The notes below the pieces were generated by a model. The model did no database searches and was not told where the DNA came from. It saw only the letters and a list, made by a program, of their open reading frames with translations. A stretch of 30,633 bases of DNA. Source: CAZOZP01 sp964584325 (GTDB taxonomy: Bacteria > Bacteroidota > Ignavibacteria > Ignavibacteriales > Melioribacteraceae). Positions 6,692 through 15,959 of the stretch are shown here, piece by piece. The stretch lies in NCBI GenBank assembly GCA_964584325.1, contig CAZOZP010000046.1, positions 1 to 30,633 of the forward strand. The letters run 5' to 3'. Position numbers and translations under genes: made by a program. Positions within the stretch are counted from its first letter, which is position 1. Each line of letters begins with the position of its first letter.

Positions 6692-7637
6692 CAGTTTTGG
6701 CATTCTTTATTTCATCTAAATCCACATTGAAAAGAATTGTGAATGTACTGCCGACATCCTTAACACTCTCCACTTTAATTTTTAGATTATTTATATCCGC
6801 ATATTTTTTGACCAGTGAAAGTCCAAGCCCGTTTCCTTCAAATCTTCTTGAGTAACCGTTATACTCCTGCGAAAATTCCTTAAATAAATTCGGAATAAAT
6901 TCTTCTGAAATTCCTATTCCTGTATCGCTTATTTCAACAGCGAGGGTTTCAGGAGTATCCATATTAACAGAAATCTCAACACCGCCAAAAAAAGTGAATT
7001 TAATGGCATTATCCACAAGATTGCTGAAAATTTGCTTCAGTGCATAGGAATCAGCATAGACCGGAGAAACATCCGGATTTTTCTCATAGCTGAGGGATAA
7101 CTTTTTCTCTTCAGCATATGGGCGAGCATCTAAAATAACAGACCTCAGCACATCCTCAATATTCAAAACATCGAATTTTGATTTATATGCTCCTGATTGA
7201 AGTTGTGCTAAATCTATAATAAGGTTGATTGTTCTGATAAGCCTCTGACCTCCGGTTGTGATCACCTTAAAGCCGTCCTTGAGATCATCGGGAAGTTTAT
7301 CTTCAAGCTCATCCTGAAGCATTGATGAAAAACTTAGAATTGAATTGATTGGAGTTCTTATTTCGTGGGAAATCTGAATCAGAAATTCTGATTTAATTCT
7401 GTCTGAGTTCTCAAGATCCTTTTTTGTCTTAATCAGAGACTCTTCAATATCTATTCTTCTTCTTATTTCAGATTGAAGTTCATCCGCATATTTGCGCATT
7501 TTCATCATTCTGAATCTTTCATAGAAAACAAATATTGCAATAATTACAATTACTATAAGAATAGTTAAAATATTATTGGAAATGTTGATCAATGCTGACA
7601 AGTTTAACGGAGTAAATAATATTTCAGATAAAATCAT
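6666..7637 (-). CDS. Short membrane histidine kinase without a sensor domain
   Basis: Protein of 323 residues: one transmembrane helix (about 22-40), a coiled-coil linker (about 45-85), HisKA with the phospho-acceptor His91 in ISHEIRTP, then a HATPase domain with N box NLVDNAIKFT, G1 box ISDTGIGIS and G2 box FEGNGLGLSLVKKY. It looks like the C-terminal third of the two large kinases just upstream, starting at their transmembrane helix. It keeps the same linker and the PINSILSF, GAYK and FSQE landmarks. No propeller or Y_Y_Y sensor and no receiver domain are present. It may be a sensor-less paralog working with the larger kinases, or one that senses through its membrane segment. Third and last gene of the kinase run, 149 nt after its neighbour. 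Confidence 0.9.
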   Translation of the reverse strand: MILSEILFTPLNLSALINISNNILTILIVIVIIAIFVFYERFRMMKMRKYADELQSEIRRRIDIEESLIKTKKDLENSDRIKSEFLIQISHEIRTPINSILSFSSMLQDELEDKLPDDLKDGFKVITTGGQRLIRTINLIIDLAQLQSGAYKSKFDVLNIEDVLRSVILDARPYAEEKKLSLSYEKNPDVSPVYADSYALKQIFSNLVDNAIKFTFFGGVEISVNMDTPETLAVEISDTGIGISEEFIPNLFKEFSQEYNGYSRRFEGNGLGLSLVKKYADINNLKIKVESVKDVGSTFTILFNVDLDEIKNAKTVNRSVVPI

Positions 7638-7786
7638 ATTAAGTATTCTGATTATTTAAATTTATATATCTATCTTCGAACGAAACCAAAGTTTACTTTA
7701 TATCTTATTTAAAGAAATTAGGAAAAAGTTTTCTTATTTTCTTTTATGGATAGATTAACAAAGGCTGAATAAATTGTAATTCAAAA

Positions 7787-10700
7787 TCAAGATTCTTTCT
7801 TCAGCTCAGTTTTTACAAACAAAAGTGTAAAAACAGAACCCTTATTTTTTTCACTCGCAACTTTAATTTCTGCTCCATTGATTTCAGCGTAGCGTTTAAC
7901 CAATGCAAGACCTAATCCGGTACCTTCAAATTTTCTTGAATAACCGGTATCCTCCTGGCTGAAAGGCTTAAATAACTGCAGCATGTATTCAGGTGAGATT
8001 CCTATTCCGGTATCAATTACTTCGATAACTGTATGTTCTGCAGTTTCCATTAATACAATTTCAACGCCTCCCTGATCTGTGTATTTCACGGCATTATCGA
8101 TTAAGTTGGATACCATCTGATTAACTGAGAATAAATCCCCTGTAATTATTCTGTTTTTCGTCATTTCGCGGTAGTTCAAAGTCAGTTTCTTCAAATCCGC
8201 AAGAGGTTTAATCTCAGAAAGATTATGGTTGATTACTTCAGAAATGTCAAGTTTACAGAAATCAGGTTTATAGGCACCGGTTTGAATTTCGGACATATTG
8301 AGAATCAGGTCTATTGTACGTGTAAGCCTTTTACTGCCGGCTTCAACCATTACATAGCTTTCCTTAATGTAATCTTCCACCATCCCTTCTGTTTCTTCTT
8401 TTATAAGTGAAAGGAAGCTAAGTATTGAATTTATCGGAGTTCTGACTTCGTGCGACATCTGCGCTAAAAATTCTGTCTTGAGTTTATCTGATTCCTCAGC
8501 CTTCTTTTTTGCTCTTATAAGACTCGATTCAGTCTCCATTCTTGCTTTTATTTCTTTCTGAAGCTCTTTATTCAGATTCATCAGTTCAAGATTATTGTTT
8601 TCAATATATCGGATTCTTGCCTTGAAGATTATATAAGCAATTAAAAGCAGGGCAATAACAATGCTAACCCTGAAAAACTCTGTTTTCCAAAATGGCGGGA
8701 TTATTGAAATTTTCAGTACAGCAATATTATCACTCCAGTCGCCATTGCTGTTTGCAGCTTTAATTTTAAGTATATAATTCCCTTCTTCAAGGTTCGTAAA
8801 ATTAACTGAATTTCTTGTGCCGATAAATGTCCATTCCTTATCTTCCCCTTCAAGTATATATGAATAAGTGTTTTTGTTAAAAGCCTTAAAGTCCAAAGCA
8901 GCAAATTCAATCGTTATAAACTTGTCAAGATGGGAAAATGGTATTTCCTTAATATATTCAAGCTGATTCTCGGTAAATACTCTTTTGTTTTTAATTTTAA
9001 CAGAGGTAAATACAACCTTATGAGAAGCCTTTCTGAGTTTAAGGGTTTCCGGTTTAAATGAGAGTAAACCTTCCAAGCCTCCCATATAAATTCTACCGGA
9101 TTTATCCTTATAAATTGCACCCCAATAGAATTTATCAAAAGGAAGTCCGTCTTCCCTGAATATTCTGAAGAAATCATTTTTTACCGGATCAAATTTTGAA
9201 ATACCGTGAGCCGTGCTTATCCAGATATTTCCTTTTGAATCAGGTACCATTCCGAAAACCATATCTGACGAAAGTCCGTCCTTCTCTGTGTAATTCACGA
9301 TTCCTAATGAAGGATTTTCTATATTAATCCTAAAAATTCCACCACCGTATGTCCCTACCCAAAGATTACCTCTTCCATCTTCCGTAATACTTGTAATTTT
9401 CCCGTATGGCACTGACCCGATTTCCTGAGTTGCATTAAGATATCTTTCGAAGCGGCTTTTTGAAATATCCTTTTTATCTGGAATCATCCTGTTAAGCCCG
9501 TTCCAAGTTCCAATCCAAAGATATCCTTTGGAATCACGGAAAATACAATTTGATTGAACTTGTGCATTGGATAGTGAATTATTGTCTCCCGGATTATGCT
9601 TGAATGAAATAAACTTCTTAGTTTCAGGCTCATATCGTATTAAGCCGCTGAAAGTACCAATCCACATTACATTTCTTTTTTCAGGAAAAATATCCATAAT
9701 GATATCGTCGGGAAACAGTTCAGGATTATTCTTATCGAATCTGAATATCTCTGTTTTATTTTGCGGAGATCCATCAGGATTTCTTGCAATTTTCACCAAT
9801 CCGCCGCCCCAGGTACCTGCCCATATATTGCCCAATGTATCTTCTTTTATTACAGAAACCGAGTTGTTATAAATCAGATTATTTTTTGTATTGTAGAAGA
9901 AGCTTTTCCCGGATTCCTTATCGAATGCAATCGCTCCGCCGGAATTATGTCCGGTCCAAAGTATGCCCTTTGAGTCGAGATAAATCGATCTGACAAGCGT
10001 ACCTTGAGCACCCATAGGATTAAGCGCAAGATGCTTGTAGTACTCATATTCGTTACTGTTAGGGGTAAAATTTTTCATTCCGTAATAAGATGTTCCGACC
10101 CAAAGCACTCCGGATCTGTCGAAAGTAAGACTGCGTATTACTTCTCTTTTTATGTTTTCAGGATTCCCTAAATGATAGTCAACATTAACGAATTTGTTTT
10201 GTTTACTTAAATATTTTATAATTCCTTTTGATGTTCCCAGCCAGAGATTACCGTAATCATCTCTTTTTATTGTGTTTATTATATCTGAATGAAAAACCGG
10301 AGTATTTTTAGAATTGAACTTAATAATCTTCCAGGTATTAATGTTAATTATCTCTAATCCTCTTTCGGTTCCTGTAAATAATTCACTTTTATCCCTGTCG
10401 AAATATACAGTCCTGATAGAGTCGCTTAACTGACTGCTAATACCTCCTTTAAATGAATCAAGATCAATAAACAGTTCCTTGGTTGTATCGAAAAAAAGGA
10501 TACCTGCTCCATAAGTTACCAGACAAATCAAATTGTCATAAATGAAAGTAATATCTTTTACTTTAACTAATGCAGGATTATAACTTGAAGGAAGTTTATA
10601 AATCGTAAACCTGCCGGATTTTTTATCAAATCGTCTGAGCTCATTATTATCTGATGCAATCCAGAAACGCCCCAGATTATCTTCAATTATAGCTTTTGTA

Positions 10701-11095
10701 CTATTATATGCGTCGGAGAGTATATCAGAAGGTCTGTATGCGGTAAATTTCATATCGCGGAAATTAATTTTATTAAGACCGCCCTTACTAGTACCTACCC
10801 AGATTGTGCCATCATAGTCTTCATAAATTGTATGGATATAATTATCGGAGATACTGTTCTCTTCCATGATTTCGTTTTTGAATATCCGCAGATCATTTCC
10901 GTTGAATAATGCAAGTCCTTCCTGAGTACCAATCCATAGATATCCTTTGGAATCCTGCATTGCCGATACAACGGAATTTTCCGAAATGCTCGTACCGATA
11001 TTAAGACTTCCTGCCTGATAAACCTGAGCATATTCCGAAGAACTTAAAATCAGGCACATCAGTACAATATATTTCAATTTCACGGAGAAGTTCAA
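7787..11095 (-). CDS. Periplasmic two-component propeller histidine kinase (copy 2)
   Basis: Protein of 1102 residues. Order: signal peptide (about 1-23); about 13 regulator-propeller repeats of the type G-x-L-W-(I/V)-G-T-x-x-G-L (about 30-700), which would form two seven-bladed beta-propellers; a Y_Y_Y immunoglobulin-like domain (about 725-803, containing YILEGEDKEW and EEGNYILKIKA); a transmembrane helix (807-826); coiled coil; HisKA with His882 in MSHEVRTP; and HATPase with NLIDNAVKYT, VIDTGIGIS and FEGTGLGLALVKRY. The sensor half matches Bacteroides hybrid two-component sensors, but the receiver and AraC-type DNA-binding domains of those proteins are absent, so it must signal to a separate response regulator. 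The ligand is unknown; polysaccharide fragments are the usual ligands of the hybrid relatives. It is a tandem paralog of the gene 85 nt upstream. Confidence 0.94.
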   Translation of the reverse strand: MNFSVKLKYIVLMCLILSSSEYAQVYQAGSLNIGTSISENSVVSAMQDSKGYLWIGTQEGLALFNGNDLRIFKNEIMEENSISDNYIHTIYEDYDGTIWVGTSKGGLNKINFRDMKFTAYRPSDILSDAYNSTKAIIEDNLGRFWIASDNNELRRFDKKSGRFTIYKLPSSYNPALVKVKDITFIYDNLICLVTYGAGILFFDTTKELFIDLDSFKGGISSQLSDSIRTVYFDRDKSELFTGTERGLEIININTWKIIKFNSKNTPVFHSDIINTIKRDDYGNLWLGTSKGIIKYLSKQNKFVNVDYHLGNPENIKREVIRSLTFDRSGVLWVGTSYYGMKNFTPNSNEYEYYKHLALNPMGAQGTLVRSIYLDSKGILWTGHNSGGAIAFDKESGKSFFYNTKNNLIYNNSVSVIKEDTLGNIWAGTWGGGLVKIARNPDGSPQNKTEIFRFDKNNPELFPDDIIMDIFPEKRNVMWIGTFSGLIRYEPETKKFISFKHNPGDNNSLSNAQVQSNCIFRDSKGYLWIGTWNGLNRMIPDKKDISKSRFERYLNATQEIGSVPYGKITSITEDGRGNLWVGTYGGGIFRINIENPSLGIVNYTEKDGLSSDMVFGMVPDSKGNIWISTAHGISKFDPVKNDFFRIFREDGLPFDKFYWGAIYKDKSGRIYMGGLEGLLSFKPETLKLRKASHKVVFTSVKIKNKRVFTENQLEYIKEIPFSHLDKFITIEFAALDFKAFNKNTYSYILEGEDKEWTFIGTRNSVNFTNLEEGNYILKIKAANSNGDWSDNIAVLKISIIPPFWKTEFFRVSIVIALLLIAYIIFKARIRYIENNNLELMNLNKELQKEIKARMETESSLIRAKKKAEESDKLKTEFLAQMSHEVRTPINSILSFLSLIKEETEGMVEDYIKESYVMVEAGSKRLTRTIDLILNMSEIQTGAYKPDFCKLDISEVINHNLSEIKPLADLKKLTLNYREMTKNRIITGDLFSVNQMVSNLIDNAVKYTDQGGVEIVLMETAEHTVIEVIDTGIGISPEYMLQLFKPFSQEDTGYSRKFEGTGLGLALVKRYAEINGAEIKVASEKNKGSVFTLLFVKTELKKES

Positions 11096-11180
11096 TTATT
11101 AAACATCCATTTATATTCTATATGTAAACGATGTATTAAAATAACATATAAATATGACTTATAAAACTATATCGAAGTTA

Positions 11181-14100
11181 TTAACCTGATTTTTTCAAAA
11201 TTACGGTAAATACCGAGCCTTTATCTTTAGTGCTTTTTACTTTTATTTCAGCACCATTGAGTTCACAGTATTTCTGAACCAGTGTAAGACCCAATCCATT
11301 CCCTTCAAATTTTCTGGAATAACCTGTTTCTTCCTGTGAGAATGGCTTAAACAAATGAGGAATATATTCTTCTGAAATTCCAACACCTGTATCTTCGACT
11401 ATCAAATATACTATTTCCGGGTCTTCAACAATTTCAACTCTTACCTTACCTTCCTTAGTAAACTTTACTGCATTATCAATCAGATTTTGTGCAATTTGCG
11501 CAACCGAATAAGAATCCGCAAAAATCGGTTTAAGATTCTCGTCCGGTGAAAATTCCAATTCAATGCTTTTTGTATCTGCAATGCTTTTCAATTCACTCAC
11601 TATCTGATAAACGATGTTATTTAGATCCACCGGACCGAATTTTGCCTTATAAACACCTATCTGTACTTGAGATACATTCAGAATAAGATCTACCGTTCTG
11701 ATAAGTCTTTTGCTTCCATTCTCAACTATATTAAATCCTTCTTTTATATAGTCGTCCACTTTATCGGAGGCCTCTTCTTTTATCAGTGAGAGGAAGCATA
11801 GAATAGCATTTATCGGTGTACGTATCTCGTGTGAAATCTGCGCCAAAAATTCTGATTTAAGCCTGTCAGATTCTTCTGCTTTTACTTTGGCTTCTTTCAA
11901 GTCTTCTTCTATTTTTTTTCGCTGATCAATTTCGTCTTTCAATTCACTATTTAGGTTTGCTAATTGTTCATTCTTCTTAACAAATAATCGTAATCTTAAC
12001 TCGTACACTGCAGTTATTGCGATAATAAGTCCTAATACTGCAATGATTCTGAACCACCAAGTTGCATAGAATGGAGGAATAACCTTAATATTCATAGCTA
12101 TTCCTTCAAGATTCCAGACCCCTTTACTGTCGGCACCTCTTATTCGAAGTCTGTAATTTCCCCCTTCAAGATTATTGAATGCAACAAAACCTCTGCTTCC
12201 TATATAATTCCAGGAAGTATCAAGTCCTTCGAGATAATAGGCATACTGATTTTTCTCAGTTGATTTATAATCCAGAACAGAAAATTCTACAGAAAAATAA
12301 TTTGTTTTCGGTTCAATAACAAGTTGTTCGGGTTTAATAAGTTGATTCCAGCGTCTGAATGATTTTCCGAGAATGCTGATATTTGTAAAAGCAAGAACCG
12401 GAATTACCTGTTCGTCTTTAATGTATTCCGGATAAAATGAAGATAACCCGTTATACCCCCCGAAAAACAGTTCACCGTCTTTACCTTTACAATAAGCTCC
12501 ATAAAAAAATTGATTACTCTGAATTCCATCTTCTGCATAATAATTTAGAAACTTCTTATTTTGTATATCATATTTTGATAAACCATTATTCGTACTGCAC
12601 CAGATATTGCCGTTATTATCTGTCAGAATACCGTAAATAATTGAACCCGGAACTCCGTCATCTGAATCAAAAACTGTGTATTCCGTGTGAACATTTTGGA
12701 TGCCTTTATTTTTTAGTTTTATGATACACCCATTCTGAGTTCCAAGCCAAATATTTCCCGACAAATCTTCTGTTATACAAATAACAGCAATTTCCTGATG
12801 TGAATTCTTCTTTTTATGCGAAACCGGCACTGATTTAATCCGCACGCCACCGGTTTCCCGTCTCAGTGCAAAAAGTCCCTTAACAGTACCTATCCAGTAT
12901 ATTCCTCTGCTATCTTTAAATATCTTGTGAACAGAAAGATCTGTACTTCCGGAATTTAATAACTGCAATGATGAAAAACGCGACTCACCGGCATTCTTTC
13001 TAAACAATCCTGCATCTGTGCCTGCCCATACATCTCCTGAAGAATCGCAATAGATATCGTTAATTACATTGGCTGCAACAGAATCGCTTACGTTTGGATT
13101 TGTGATAATATTTTTACTTCCCCCCTGTGAATTGCCGGCTGTTTCTTTATTTAATACATATAAACCTTCTCCGTTCGTACCTGCCCATATACTCCCGTCG
13201 GGAGCTTCTTCCAGGCTGTAAACTGATGTATGTTCTTTATCTTTTTCTCCAATTATGATAAAATCTGACTTATCCTTTGTTCGATTGAGCCTGAACAGTC
13301 CGTCTTCATTCATACCTATCCAGATATTTCCGGTTCTGTCTGCCAGCACAGATCTTATCGTTTTGTTTCTATAGGATGATTTAATATTCAGGAAATCTTT
13401 GTAGTATGAAAATATTAGAGAATTAGGATCAAACTTGCTTACACCATACTGAGATGTACCTATCCAGATAAGACCGCTTCTGTCTTTATAAAGTACTCTG
13501 AGAGAATTACTGTTGGCATCATCGGGATCGCCGAAATTGTACTTTAAATTAAATATTTTTCGATTAGTTAAGTTGTATCTCGACAATCCTGCATCCGTCC
13601 CGATCCAAATATTATTTAATCCGTCCTGTAAAAGGCTGTAAACTTTATCCGAACGCAATTTCCCGGATTGTGCTTCTCCTTTGTAAAAAATCTCAACAGC
13701 CCCTGTTTTGGTATTCAAAAGATTAAGTCCTTTATCAGTACCAATCCACAGCATCCCGTTCTTATCAAACAACAAACTTCGAATGTTATTGTTGCTCAGG
13801 CTTCCTTCAGGCACAGAGTGAAAATGTGTAAATACCCCGCGTTTTACATAAAGTTTTTCAAGCCCGGCATCTTTTGTTCCAAGCCAAAGATTTCCCTCTT
13901 CATCCTCAGTTATAGCTCTTACAAGATTACTGCTGATAGATTGTGGATCGCCGGCAACTGATTGATAATAGCTGAATTTCATATTTGTGCGGTCAAGACG
14001 GTTGAGTCCTCCGCCGTCCGTTCCAATCCAAATAATTCCTTTCTTATCCTCATAAATAACCCAGGCACTTTTATTACTTAGAGAATAACCGTCAGTTTTT

Positions 14101-14462
14101 CCGTACGGAATTCTCTGAAAAGTACCGTTTTTATAATCGAATTTGTTTAACCCGCCGTTGCCTGTACCTACCCAGACATCTCCCTGAGAATCAGAGTAAA
14201 TACAATGTATGTAATTGTCGGAAAGTGAAGTGGTGTCATCCGGAATGCTTTTATAGCTTACCAGCTCAGTGCCGTTAAATACTTTTATTCCGGCACTGGT
14301 ACCAAACCAGATATATCCGTATTTATCCTGGCATACGGAAAGAATGGTATTCTCAAAAACCGAGCCTTTTACAGTGAGTTTATCAATCTTAATCTTCTGC
14401 GCAACTGCTAACGAGGCTCCAATACATATAATAACTATTGCTCTGAAGATTTGTTTTCGCAT
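11181..14462 (-). CDS. Periplasmic two-component propeller histidine kinase (copy 1)
   Basis: Protein of 1093 residues with the same plan as its downstream neighbour: signal peptide (about 1-21), about 14 propeller repeats such as GIIWIGTDGGGLNRLD (two seven-bladed propellers), a Y_Y_Y domain (YYLEGLDTSWNYIGSRGF and GGNYRLRIRGADSKG), one transmembrane helix, coiled coil, HisKA with His878 in ISHEIRTP, and HATPase (NLIDNAVKFT, VEDTGVGIS, FEGNGLGLTLVQKY). It has no receiver or DNA-binding domain. Kinase halves of the three neighbours are much alike while the sensor halves differ more, as expected if duplication was followed by change of ligand. It is the first of the three in transcription order and lies 116 nt after the TerC-family gene; whether it is co-transcribed with it is unclear. 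Confidence 0.94.
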   Translation of the reverse strand: MRKQIFRAIVIICIGASLAVAQKIKIDKLTVKGSVFENTILSVCQDKYGYIWFGTSAGIKVFNGTELVSYKSIPDDTTSLSDNYIHCIYSDSQGDVWVGTGNGGLNKFDYKNGTFQRIPYGKTDGYSLSNKSAWVIYEDKKGIIWIGTDGGGLNRLDRTNMKFSYYQSVAGDPQSISSNLVRAITEDEEGNLWLGTKDAGLEKLYVKRGVFTHFHSVPEGSLSNNNIRSLLFDKNGMLWIGTDKGLNLLNTKTGAVEIFYKGEAQSGKLRSDKVYSLLQDGLNNIWIGTDAGLSRYNLTNRKIFNLKYNFGDPDDANSNSLRVLYKDRSGLIWIGTSQYGVSKFDPNSLIFSYYKDFLNIKSSYRNKTIRSVLADRTGNIWIGMNEDGLFRLNRTKDKSDFIIIGEKDKEHTSVYSLEEAPDGSIWAGTNGEGLYVLNKETAGNSQGGSKNIITNPNVSDSVAANVINDIYCDSSGDVWAGTDAGLFRKNAGESRFSSLQLLNSGSTDLSVHKIFKDSRGIYWIGTVKGLFALRRETGGVRIKSVPVSHKKKNSHQEIAVICITEDLSGNIWLGTQNGCIIKLKNKGIQNVHTEYTVFDSDDGVPGSIIYGILTDNNGNIWCSTNNGLSKYDIQNKKFLNYYAEDGIQSNQFFYGAYCKGKDGELFFGGYNGLSSFYPEYIKDEQVIPVLAFTNISILGKSFRRWNQLIKPEQLVIEPKTNYFSVEFSVLDYKSTEKNQYAYYLEGLDTSWNYIGSRGFVAFNNLEGGNYRLRIRGADSKGVWNLEGIAMNIKVIPPFYATWWFRIIAVLGLIIAITAVYELRLRLFVKKNEQLANLNSELKDEIDQRKKIEEDLKEAKVKAEESDRLKSEFLAQISHEIRTPINAILCFLSLIKEEASDKVDDYIKEGFNIVENGSKRLIRTVDLILNVSQVQIGVYKAKFGPVDLNNIVYQIVSELKSIADTKSIELEFSPDENLKPIFADSYSVAQIAQNLIDNAVKFTKEGKVRVEIVEDPEIVYLIVEDTGVGISEEYIPHLFKPFSQEETGYSRKFEGNGLGLTLVQKYCELNGAEIKVKSTKDKGSVFTVILKKSG

Positions 14463-14578
14463 TAGATTTCCATTTATTTAAAGCATTATCGATAATATTT
14501 CCTACGGATAAACAGCCGAGGATAGAAATATTTATCTATTCAGACTTTAAATAATGGATAATTAATTTAAAACTCAAA

Positions 14579-15577
14579 TTATTCATCTTCTATTTTTTCA
14601 AAAACATTGCTGTAATTCTTTTTTTCTTTTCTATTGGCAAGAATTGAAGCAGATACTCCGACACCAAGAATAGCAATAATTATTACCAAAGAAACTTCAG
14701 TTGGTATCGGATAATGATGAGTCATAATCATCTTCACACCTACGTATGCCAAAAGAAATACAAGACTTACTTTCAGGTAACGAAATTTATCCATAAGAGC
14801 GGCAAGTGCAAAATAGAGTGATCTAAGTCCGAGTATGGCAAAGACATTCGAAGTAAATACAATGAACGGATCGGTTGTTACGGCAAATATAGCGGGTATT
14901 GAATCTATCGCGAACATAAGGTCAGAACTTTCTATTACCAGTAAAACAAGGAAGAGGGGTGTCATAAGTCTTTTACCGTTTTCAAAAGTGAAGAAATGTC
15001 CGCTTTCCATGCTGTTTGTTACCGGATAAAATCGTTTAAAGAATTTAATAAGCGGATTTTTATCAGGTTCAACATTATCGTGTTTAGAAATAAGCATTTT
15101 CACCGCAGTTGCCACAAGCAAAACACCGAAAACATATATCATCCAGTCGAATCTCTGGATAAGCGCGGCCCCTAAGAAGATCATGACGCCTCTCATAATA
15201 AGAGCTCCGAGAATACCCCAGAAAAGAATTCGATGCTGATATAATTGCGGTATTCCGAAAAATGTAAATATCAGAGCAATAACGAAAATATTATCTAAGC
15301 TCAGTGACTTCTCTATTATATATCCTGTAAAATATTTTAATGCAGCTTCCTTTCCATTTAGCTGAGGAGTAACATGTGTCCCGATGCCGAACCAATGATT
15401 CTGATAGGCATAATAAATAAAAACGTTAAAAAGCAATGCAAGAAAAACCCAGAAGACAGTCCATAACAAAGCTTCTCTGGTTTTGATTACATGCTGATGT
15501 TTGTGAAATACGCCTAAGTCCAATGCGAGTAAAAGGCATATTAATACTAAAAAACCTACCCAAAGTATAATTTCCAT
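14579..15577 (-). CDS. TerC/Alx-family integral membrane protein
   Basis: Protein of 332 residues with about nine hydrophobic helices and the conserved acidic membrane motifs of the TerC/Alx family: LALDLGVFHK near residue 20, the EKSLSLDNIFVIALIF segment near residue 90, and VIESSDLMFAIDSIPAIFAVT near residue 215. Characterised relatives are linked to manganese export and to tellurite or alkaline-pH phenotypes, so metal export is a reasonable guess. The length matches Alx-type rather than shorter TerC proteins. It lies 12 nt after the DUF486 gene and appears co-transcribed with it and alaS. A functional link to alanylation is not apparent. Confidence 0.92.
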   Translation of the reverse strand: MEIILWVGFLVLICLLLALDLGVFHKHQHVIKTREALLWTVFWVFLALLFNVFIYYAYQNHWFGIGTHVTPQLNGKEAALKYFTGYIIEKSLSLDNIFVIALIFTFFGIPQLYQHRILFWGILGALIMRGVMIFLGAALIQRFDWMIYVFGVLLVATAVKMLISKHDNVEPDKNPLIKFFKRFYPVTNSMESGHFFTFENGKRLMTPLFLVLLVIESSDLMFAIDSIPAIFAVTTDPFIVFTSNVFAILGLRSLYFALAALMDKFRYLKVSLVFLLAYVGVKMIMTHHYPIPTEVSLVIIIAILGVGVSASILANRKEKKNYSNVFEKIEDE

Positions 15578-15589
15578 AAATATCCTAAG

Positions 15590-15952
15590 CTATGATCTGA
15601 AAATAAAATAAACCGCACCAACAAGACATAAACCCGCCCATAAATAATCAAGCTTTAAAGGTTGATTCATATAATAAACTGCAAAAGGAACAAAAACGGT
15701 AAGTGTAATTGCTTCCTGCATTATTTTTAGCTGGGCAATAGACATCTGAGTATTGCCGATTCTGTTTGCCGGAACCTGAAGCAAATACTCAAACAATGCA
15801 ATACCCCAGCTTATTATTGCCGCAATGTACCACTGTCTGCCCGATAAATTTTTCAGATGACCGTACCAGGCAAATGTCATAAAAACATTAGACAGAGTCA
15901 GTAAAAATCCTGTCTTATAAATCACGGGAATTCCTTCCCACAGGGATAACAT
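15590..15952 (-). CDS. DUF486 / DMT-like small membrane protein
   Basis: Protein of 120 residues with four predicted transmembrane helices. The segments FAWYGHLK, YLLQVPANRIG and LKIMQEAITLTVF are typical of the DUF486 family, which resembles half-size drug/metabolite transporters. Substrate is unknown. It starts 7 nt after alaS and ends 12 nt before the TerC-family gene, so all three are probably on one transcript. Small four-helix transporters of this kind usually act as dimers; that is inferred from the superfamily. Confidence 0.88.
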   Translation of the reverse strand: MLSLWEGIPVIYKTGFLLTLSNVFMTFAWYGHLKNLSGRQWYIAAIISWGIALFEYLLQVPANRIGNTQMSIAQLKIMQEAITLTVFVPFAVYYMNQPLKLDYLWAGLCLVGAVYFIFRS

Positions 15953-15959
15953 AATTCCT

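Noticed and set aside
7638..7786. Decayed sensor domain upstream of the short kinase
   Set aside because: The 149-nt gap is too short, is AT-rich, and shows no propeller-like coding in any frame that I could recognise.
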